The position numbers and the translations under genes were made by a program. Positions 23,380 through 28,493 of a stretch of 28,493 bases of DNA are shown here, one piece after another. Every line of letters starts with the position of its first letter. Within the stretch, counting starts at the first letter, position 1. Location of the stretch: positions 1 through 28,493 of the forward strand of contig CAZPZD010000033.1 in NCBI GenBank assembly GCA_964590515.1, read 5' to 3'. The notes below the pieces were generated by a model. It did not search any database and had not been told where the DNA came from. It was given only the letters and a program-made list of their open reading frames with translations. Source of the DNA: JADFRG01 sp964590515 (GTDB taxonomy: Bacteria; Chloroflexota; Anaerolineae; Anaerolineales; E44-bin32).

Positions 23380-23397
23380 GCCCCCGCCGGCGGGGAG
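23370..23397 (-). promoter_or_regulatory. Possible ribosome-binding-site-masking hairpin
   Basis: Upstream of the phosphoesterase start, a perfect 14-base palindrome (23382-23395) and a CTCCCC/GGGGAG pair (23370-23375 with 23392-23397) could form alternative stems. The second pairing would cover the ribosome binding site for TTG 23364. GC-rich sequence makes chance pairing possible. Confidence 0.3.
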
Positions 23398-23424
23398 CCA
23401 CGAGTTGCCCTTCCCTTGAAGTCA

Positions 23425-23453
23425 AGCGTAATTCTATTCCGGAGAATGGTCAA
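23425..23453 (-). promoter_or_regulatory. Weak candidate promoter before metallophosphoesterase B
   Basis: On the minus strand TTGACC (23453-23448) and TACGCT (23430-23425) are 17 bases apart in the 164-base gap before the phosphoesterase. The -35 is good and the -10 poor. It would make the phosphoesterase/permease/nucleotidyltransferase genes a separate transcription unit. Confidence 0.3.
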
Positions 23454-23543
23454 TCGGATAGGCTGGATGCCGGCTTCGCGTCGGCGCCCAGTCTGATTGA
23501 GCTCATGGATTGTGGCCCGGGAGCTTTAGTGGGACGGTCGGGC

Positions 23544-23846
23544 TCAGACTTCTCGCCCGCCGTTTGCAGCGAGAGCGGTCAAGCGGGCTGGTGGGTAAGC
23601 GGCCTCGAGTTCTGAGACCAGAGCCGCGGCCAGGGCCTCGGGCTCTCCATCCCGGGTCTGCCTATCGGAGGTGCGCCACCCGGCCAGGTAGCTGTCGGCG
23701 TCTGCCGCTCCACTGCGCATGGCCGCCTCGTCGATGGCGACCTGAAATCGATCGCTCAGCGGCTTGGCAACCCGGCCTCCGTCGTGGCGGATCTTGACCT
23801 GGGCCGGGATGTCCCGCCAGTAGACGACTTGGAAGGAAGAGCTCAT
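23544..23846 (-). CDS. Small 'virulence factor' family protein (PF13769-like)
   Basis: A 100-residue soluble protein. It opens with QVVYWRDIPAQVKIR, continues with PLSDRFQVAIDEAAMRSGA and DSYLAGWR, and ends in a run of alanine/leucine helix. This matches my memory of the short family named 'virulence factor', whose members sit beside corrinoid methyltransferase genes; the name says nothing useful about function. ATG at 23846 overlaps the DUF1638 stop by 4 bases (ATGA), so it belongs to the methyl-transfer operon. A role as an accessory or assembly factor for the corrinoid system is inferred from this neighbourhood only. Confidence 0.75.
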   Translation of the reverse strand: MSSSFQVVYWRDIPAQVKIRHDGGRVAKPLSDRFQVAIDEAAMRSGAADADSYLAGWRTSDRQTRDGEPEALAAALVSELEAAYPPARLTALAANGGREV

Positions 23847-24427
23847 CCCTGAAACCAGTCCAGCAATCGCGCCTCGAGCGCGCCGTAGCCTACCTTCCGG
23901 GTCGTGAGCGGGAGCCCCAGGCAGGCCGCGGCTTGCTGCGCCCGGGCCACAAGTGCGGGGTCGTCTAGCTGGGCCAGGTAGAGCACCCGAGTGTAGTTGT
24001 GGAAGTAGTCGTCCCGCAGTTCGGGATGCCGGTCGAGCCCCAGACCCTCGATCACCAGGTGATCGAAGGAACGCACCAAGTAATCGGTGAGGAAGAAGGT
24101 GCCGGGGGCCTCCGCCATCAGCTCATCAAACTCACGATTGGCGTACATCTCATAGCAGTGCGGACCGGCCACTCGCTCCACACCCTCTCGCTCCAAAACC
24201 CGATCGAGCAGGCCGCCGGTCCCGCAATCGCCATACACGACCAGCACCCGCTCGTACATCGAGCGGGCTTCCTGAATCCGCTCCAGCACGGCGGCCGGAA
24301 TCCGATCCGGCCGGTTATGCAGCAGCGCCGGGACACCCAGGACGTCGGCCTCCCACCCATGCCTGTCCCGCAGGGCCAGAACCTCGCGGGCGAGGGCGCC
24401 GCACGCAATCAAGGCGGTTCGGGTCAA
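23843..24427 (-). CDS. DUF1638 domain protein
   Basis: A 194-residue protein with the DUF1638 pattern: IACGALARE at the N-terminus (C9), ALLHNRP (H37), VYGDCGTGG (C68) and AGPHCYEMY (H90, C91). The repeated Cys/His positions suggest a metal or cobalamin site, but this is untested here. DUF1638 genes are commonly found next to MttB-type methyltransferases and corrinoid proteins. The start is a TTG at 24427, forming a TTGA 4-base overlap with the homocysteine methyltransferase stop; the end overlaps the next gene by 4 bases. It is therefore tightly coupled to the methyl-transfer machinery. Confidence 0.86.
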   Translation of the reverse strand: MTRTALIACGALAREVLALRDRHGWEADVLGVPALLHNRPDRIPAAVLERIQEARSMYERVLVVYGDCGTGGLLDRVLEREGVERVAGPHCYEMYANREFDELMAEAPGTFFLTDYLVRSFDHLVIEGLGLDRHPELRDDYFHNYTRVLYLAQLDDPALVARAQQAAACLGLPLTTRKVGYGALEARLLDWFQG

Positions 24428-25355
24428 GCCGGACCCTCCGCCGGGGTGAGCACCCGCGGGTGGCGGATCTCGTTTAATGCAGCCGCCATCGCTTGCAAAT
24501 GCTCTGGTGTGCTGCCGCAGCAGGCTCCGACTACCGCCGCGCCGGCCTCGACCGCTCGCCTTAGATAATCCGCCATGCTCTCTGGCGTGGCATCGTAGCA
24601 GGCCCTTCCGTGCACCAGCTCTGGCATTCCGGCGTTCCCTTTGGCGACCAGCACCGTTTCAGGAGAAATGGCCCGCATCTTGGCGACCACCTGCAAAACC
24701 TCTTCCGGTCCGTTGCCGCAATTCCCGCCCACTGCGGTCGCGCCCCATGAGTGCAGGCTCTGCACTGCATCTTCCGGCTTCACCCCCATCATCGTTCGCC
24801 CGTGGGTATCGAAACTCATCGTGGTCACGACCGCGATCTCCGGAGCCACCTGCCGCACGCCTTCCAGCGCCGCACGAATCTCATCGAGATCCGACATGGT
24901 CTCTATCCAGATCAGATCGACCCCCGCCGCAGCCAGCGCTCCGGCCTGTTCGGCAAAGCCGGCGACCGCATCCGAGAACTCTAAGTCGCCCAGCGGCGTG
25001 AGCAAAGATCCGCTCGGGCCGATATCACCGGCAACCAGTGCCGGCCGCCCGGACGCGGCGACCGCGGCATGCAGGATCTCGACCCCCGCCTGGTTGATCT
25101 CCGCGACCCGATTCTCCAGCCCATGCAACGCGAGCCGAAAACGGTTGGCCCCGAAGGTGTTGGTGAGCAGCAACTGGGAGCCGGCCGACAGGTAGGCCGC
25201 GTGCACGGATCGCACTCGATCTGGCTGCTCGAGGTTCCAGCGTTCCGGAGCCTCGCCGGATTCCAGGCCGGTATCGAACAGCATGGTCCCCATCGCGCCG
25301 TCGGCCAACAGCACGCCCCCGGCCTCATCCAGGAATCTGAGCCAGCTCTGACTAT

Positions 25356-25359
<4 letters not shown>
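24424..25359 (-). CDS. Homocysteine S-methyltransferase-family protein
   Basis: A 311-residue TIM-barrel protein equivalent to the first module of cobalamin-dependent methionine synthase or to betaine-homocysteine methyltransferase. DGAMGTML (20-27) starts the barrel, and TNTFGANR follows. All three zinc ligands are present: C214 in GGNCG and C280/C281 in GACCGS. It should move a methyl group to homocysteine, giving methionine. The gene overlaps the corrinoid protein gene by 4 bases (ATGA), so the methyl donor is most likely that protein's methylcobalamin rather than methyl-THF. No THF-binding, B12 or SAM-reactivation module is attached. Confidence 0.92.
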
Positions 25360-26051
<692 letters not shown>

Positions 26052-26078
26052 CCCTTCCTCATTAATATCAGCTTGGAC

Positions 26079-28112
26079 TCAGCTTCCGCGGTTCTGCGGA
26101 ACGGGCTCCCGCCGCCGACTGCGGCGGGCAACCGGACTCGCTTGCCGCCCGGAGAGCTTCGGCTCCAGATGTGGGAAACCATCCGAAGCGTGCGGGATGG
26201 CGAGCGCCGCAACGAATTGCTCCTGGAAATCGGGGTGGCTGGCGGTCTGGACATGTTCGGCCCAGCCGGCCAGCCGCACGGCCGCCGCCCGCTGAGCGCG
26301 GTTTAGCAGCGCGATCCGGGCCCCATCCCCGGCGGCATTGCCCACCGCGACCACCCGGGTGAGCTCGCAATCCGGGATCATGCCGAGCAGCATGGTGTGT
26401 TCTGGGCTGATAAAGCTGCCGAAGGCCCCCGCCAGCACGATCCGGTCGACTCGCTCGACCCCCAGCTCCCCCATCAGCAGCTTGACCCCCGTGTACAGGG
26501 CCGCTTTGGCGAGCTGAATCGCCCGCACGTCCAGTTGGGTGATGATGATCGGCCGGCCGGTCGCGGTCGCACTCGAATCAACCAGCCGGTACTGCCCGGT
26601 GCGGCCTTCGAATTGGACCCGATCAGACCGTTCGGCGGCCTGCTCATTGAAGCGCCCGTCGCCATCAATGATTCCCGCTAAGAACATCTCAGCCACGGCC
26701 TCGATAATGCCGCTGCCGCAGATTCCGGTTGGTCGGCCCGGGCCAGCCGACGCGAGCTGTGCGTTCGGCTCGATCCAGCCCTCCTGCCCGATCACCTGAA
26801 GTCGCGGATCGAGCGTCACGGGGTCGATCCGAACGTGTTCAATTGCGCCGGGCGCGGCTCGTTGACCGTGGCTGATCTGCGCACCTTCGAACGCCGGACC
26901 GGTGGGGCTAGAGGCACAAAGGAGCCGCTGGCGGTTCCCCAGCGCGATCTCGGCGTTGGTGCCGACGTCGATCACCAGCATGAGCTCATCCTGTTCATGG
27001 GGAGCTTCCGCCAGCAGCACCCCCATGTGATCGGCGCCGACGTGTCCGGCGATGCACGGTAAGAGGTGGGTCCGCGCCGCGGGATGGAACGCCAGGCCGA
27101 GCTCGCGGGCGTGAATGTCGACCGGGCCGGAGACCGCCAGGGCGAAGGGAGCCCGCCCCAGCTCGACCGGATCGATCCCCAGCAGCAGATGGTGCATGAC
27201 CGGGTTGGCGACAAACACCGAGTCGCAGATATCCAGGTGACTGATCCCGGCTTCCTCAGCGGCGGCCTCGGCCAGCTCGTTCACCGCCCGTACGACGGCC
27301 CGGTGCATTCGTTCCACACCTTGGGGTTCGCTCATCCCGTAGCTGACCCGACTCATCAGGTCTTCGCCATAGCGCACCTGCGGGTTCATGGCCGCCTTGC
27401 TGGCCAACAGTTCGCCGGTGCGCAGATCACACAGGTGGGCGGCGATCGTGGTCGTTCCCACATCGACCGCCAGTCCGTACACTCCTTCGGCGTAGCCGGG
27501 TTCGACCCGCAGCACTTCGGCATCTGCCCACAGGGTGACCGTGAGTCCGCCATCTGCCGCCCGCAGCGCGGCTTGCAGTTCGGCCAGCGCGGTGGGATCG
27601 ATCTTGAGGCTGACTAGATCCCACTGCTCGTACAGGGCCCGCTGCAGACGTTCCCAGTCCCCCCCGGCTTCTCCGAGCTCGGCCGATTCAACCTCCACAT
27701 AGACCTGGCGAACAACCGGCATGACGTCGATCACGCGAGCGGTCGCGGCTTTGGCGATGATCTGCTTGTGAGCCTGGCTCTCATCGGGGACGGTGATGAG
27801 CAGATCGCCTATCACCCGCGCCGCGCAGGCCAGCCGACGTCCATCGATGGCCTGGCTGCGGCAGGTTTCGGCTTCGCGGGAATCCACCGGAGTCAGGTGG
27901 TCTGCCCGCGAGCTGAGACCGTGTTTGGCGAAGTGACCCACCTCCACAACGACCTGACACTTGCCGCAGGTCTGCTTTCCGCCGCAAATGGACTCGAGCT
28001 CGACCCCGAGGGCGCGGGCCTCGTCCAACAGGTTGGCTTCGTGCGGAACGCGGCCGCGGCGGCCGGAAGGCATTAGGACGACGGTGTGTTCGAGTGTGGT
28101 CGACTCAGGCAT
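26079..28112 (-). CDS. ASKHA-domain corrinoid reductive activator with N-terminal [2Fe-2S] ferredoxin domain (DUF4445 type)
   Basis: A 677-residue protein. Residues 10-105 are a plant-type [2Fe-2S] ferredoxin domain with C43, C49, C52 and C96. A linker region follows, and then the ASKHA ATPase fold begins near residue 215 with AVDVGTTTIAAHLCDL (phosphate 1), later VIDVGTNAEIAL (phosphate 2) and the VLAGAFGSF segment. The layout matches RACo/RamA-like activators, which use ATP to reduce inactive Co(II) corrinoid to Co(I). It ends in a basic arginine-rich tail. It lies between the MttB-type gene and the corrinoid gene, so the latter's product is its expected client. ATG at 28112 lacks a clear Shine-Dalgarno. 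Confidence 0.93.
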   Translation of the reverse strand: MPESTTLEHTVVLMPSGRRGRVPHEANLLDEARALGVELESICGGKQTCGKCQVVVEVGHFAKHGLSSRADHLTPVDSREAETCRSQAIDGRRLACAARVIGDLLITVPDESQAHKQIIAKAATARVIDVMPVVRQVYVEVESAELGEAGGDWERLQRALYEQWDLVSLKIDPTALAELQAALRAADGGLTVTLWADAEVLRVEPGYAEGVYGLAVDVGTTTIAAHLCDLRTGELLASKAAMNPQVRYGEDLMSRVSYGMSEPQGVERMHRAVVRAVNELAEAAAEEAGISHLDICDSVFVANPVMHHLLLGIDPVELGRAPFALAVSGPVDIHARELGLAFHPAARTHLLPCIAGHVGADHMGVLLAEAPHEQDELMLVIDVGTNAEIALGNRQRLLCASSPTGPAFEGAQISHGQRAAPGAIEHVRIDPVTLDPRLQVIGQEGWIEPNAQLASAGPGRPTGICGSGIIEAVAEMFLAGIIDGDGRFNEQAAERSDRVQFEGRTGQYRLVDSSATATGRPIIITQLDVRAIQLAKAALYTGVKLLMGELGVERVDRIVLAGAFGSFISPEHTMLLGMIPDCELTRVVAVGNAAGDGARIALLNRAQRAAAVRLAGWAEHVQTASHPDFQEQFVAALAIPHASDGFPHLEPKLSGRQASPVARRSRRREPVPQNRGS

Positions 28113-28160
28113 ACGGTTACGCGGGGGCCTGTTCAGCCTTCCTGTTGGCAGGCGGCCGAT

Positions 28161-28493
28161 TCAGTCATCCGGTTCCAGCGCGGCCGGATCTGCCGCCGGG
28201 TCCGGGGTCCCCTGGACCTCGCGCACGGCTCCCCGCCGGCGCCGCCGCCGCTCGTCACCCGCGCTCGTCGGGACAGCCTGCCGCTTCCACCCGGCTGGGG
28301 CCGACAGCTCACCGGCGATCAGACCGACGAACTCGGCCCGAATTCGAGCATCGACCTCCGGGGCGAAGACCACCGAGCTTTCCCGGGTGAGGATGTCCTC
28401 TACCCGCCGCATCGCCCGGGCCTGGGAGTCGAGGGCGCCTTTCTCTATCCACTGCGCCCGCGGATCCCGGTCGGCGACTTCGGGGAGCAATCC
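28161..28493 (-). CDS. C-terminal end of an MttB-family (trimethylamine/quaternary amine) methyltransferase, 5' part beyond window
   Basis: The frame is open to the right edge; only the last 110 residues are visible. LLPEVADRDPRAQWIEKGA followed by an alanine/arginine-rich helix (ARAMRRVEDIL) and DARIRAEFVGLIAGEL is the typical end of MttB-superfamily proteins. Full-length members are about 470-520 residues and transfer a methyl group from a quaternary or tertiary amine to a corrinoid protein. After the family core comes an unusual tail of about 45 residues with a six-arginine run and an acidic, proline-rich end. The catalytic part and any pyrrolysine codon lie outside the window, so the substrate class cannot be judged. 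The next gene begins 48 bases downstream. Confidence 0.8.
   Translation of the reverse strand, partial: GLLPEVADRDPRAQWIEKGALDSQARAMRRVEDILTRESSVVFAPEVDARIRAEFVGLIAGELSAPAGWKRQAVPTSAGDERRRRRRGAVREVQGTPDPAADPAALEPDD

Overview
The window is GC-rich and gene-dense, with short or overlapping intergenic spacing in most operons. It reads as a bacterial chromosome segment, most plausibly Chloroflexota or a similar soil, sediment or marine lineage. That placement is an inference from gene style: many GTG/TTG starts, a TolB-like anti-sigma protein, a MazF module, and several paralogous amine-catabolism genes. No rRNA, tRNA, transposase or CRISPR array was seen.

Left block (1-7009, minus strand). A probable operon runs nucleotidyltransferase, four-CBS protein, dimethylglycine/sarcosine dehydrogenase-like flavoprotein (FAD domain plus GcvT domain), choline-kinase-like phosphotransferase, histidine phosphatase, and a glutamate-cysteine-ligase-family enzyme cut by the left edge. 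Diverging from it (7041-13508, plus strand) are a DeoR regulator, a metallophosphoesterase, an APC permease and a second dimethylglycine dehydrogenase-like flavoprotein.

Middle block (13509-17839). This looks like an inserted or unrelated region: a ribbon-helix-helix antitoxin/MazF toxin pair, an ECF sigma factor overlapping a membrane anti-sigma-like protein with a C-terminal beta-propeller, and gene-poor spacers containing hairpins. A 51-codon small ORF with a strong ribosome binding site (17840-17995) precedes the next kinase.

Right block (18020-28493). A second choline-kinase-like gene (plus strand) converges on a long minus-strand series. In transcription order that series is an MttB-family methyltransferase (cut by the right edge), an ASKHA/[2Fe-2S] corrinoid reactivase, a corrinoid protein, a homocysteine S-methyltransferase, DUF1638, a small 'virulence factor' family protein, a second metallophosphoesterase, a second APC permease, a second nucleotidyltransferase and a YitT membrane protein.

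How it may work together (inference). APC permeases import methylated amines such as betaines or choline-like compounds. The MttB/corrinoid/homocysteine methyltransferase set would remove a methyl group from a quaternary amine and make methionine. The two FAD-GcvT flavoproteins would oxidatively demethylate the resulting tertiary and secondary amines onto tetrahydrofolate. What established betaine pathways do not explain is a set of four families that each occur twice around these genes: choline-kinase-like phosphotransferase, DNA-polymerase-beta-fold nucleotidyltransferase, metallophosphoesterase and APC permease. This suggests an undescribed route in which the amine, or an amino alcohol, is phosphorylated or nucleotidylated before or during demethylation. 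A DeoR-type regulator, from a family that usually senses phosphorylated ligands, fits that idea.
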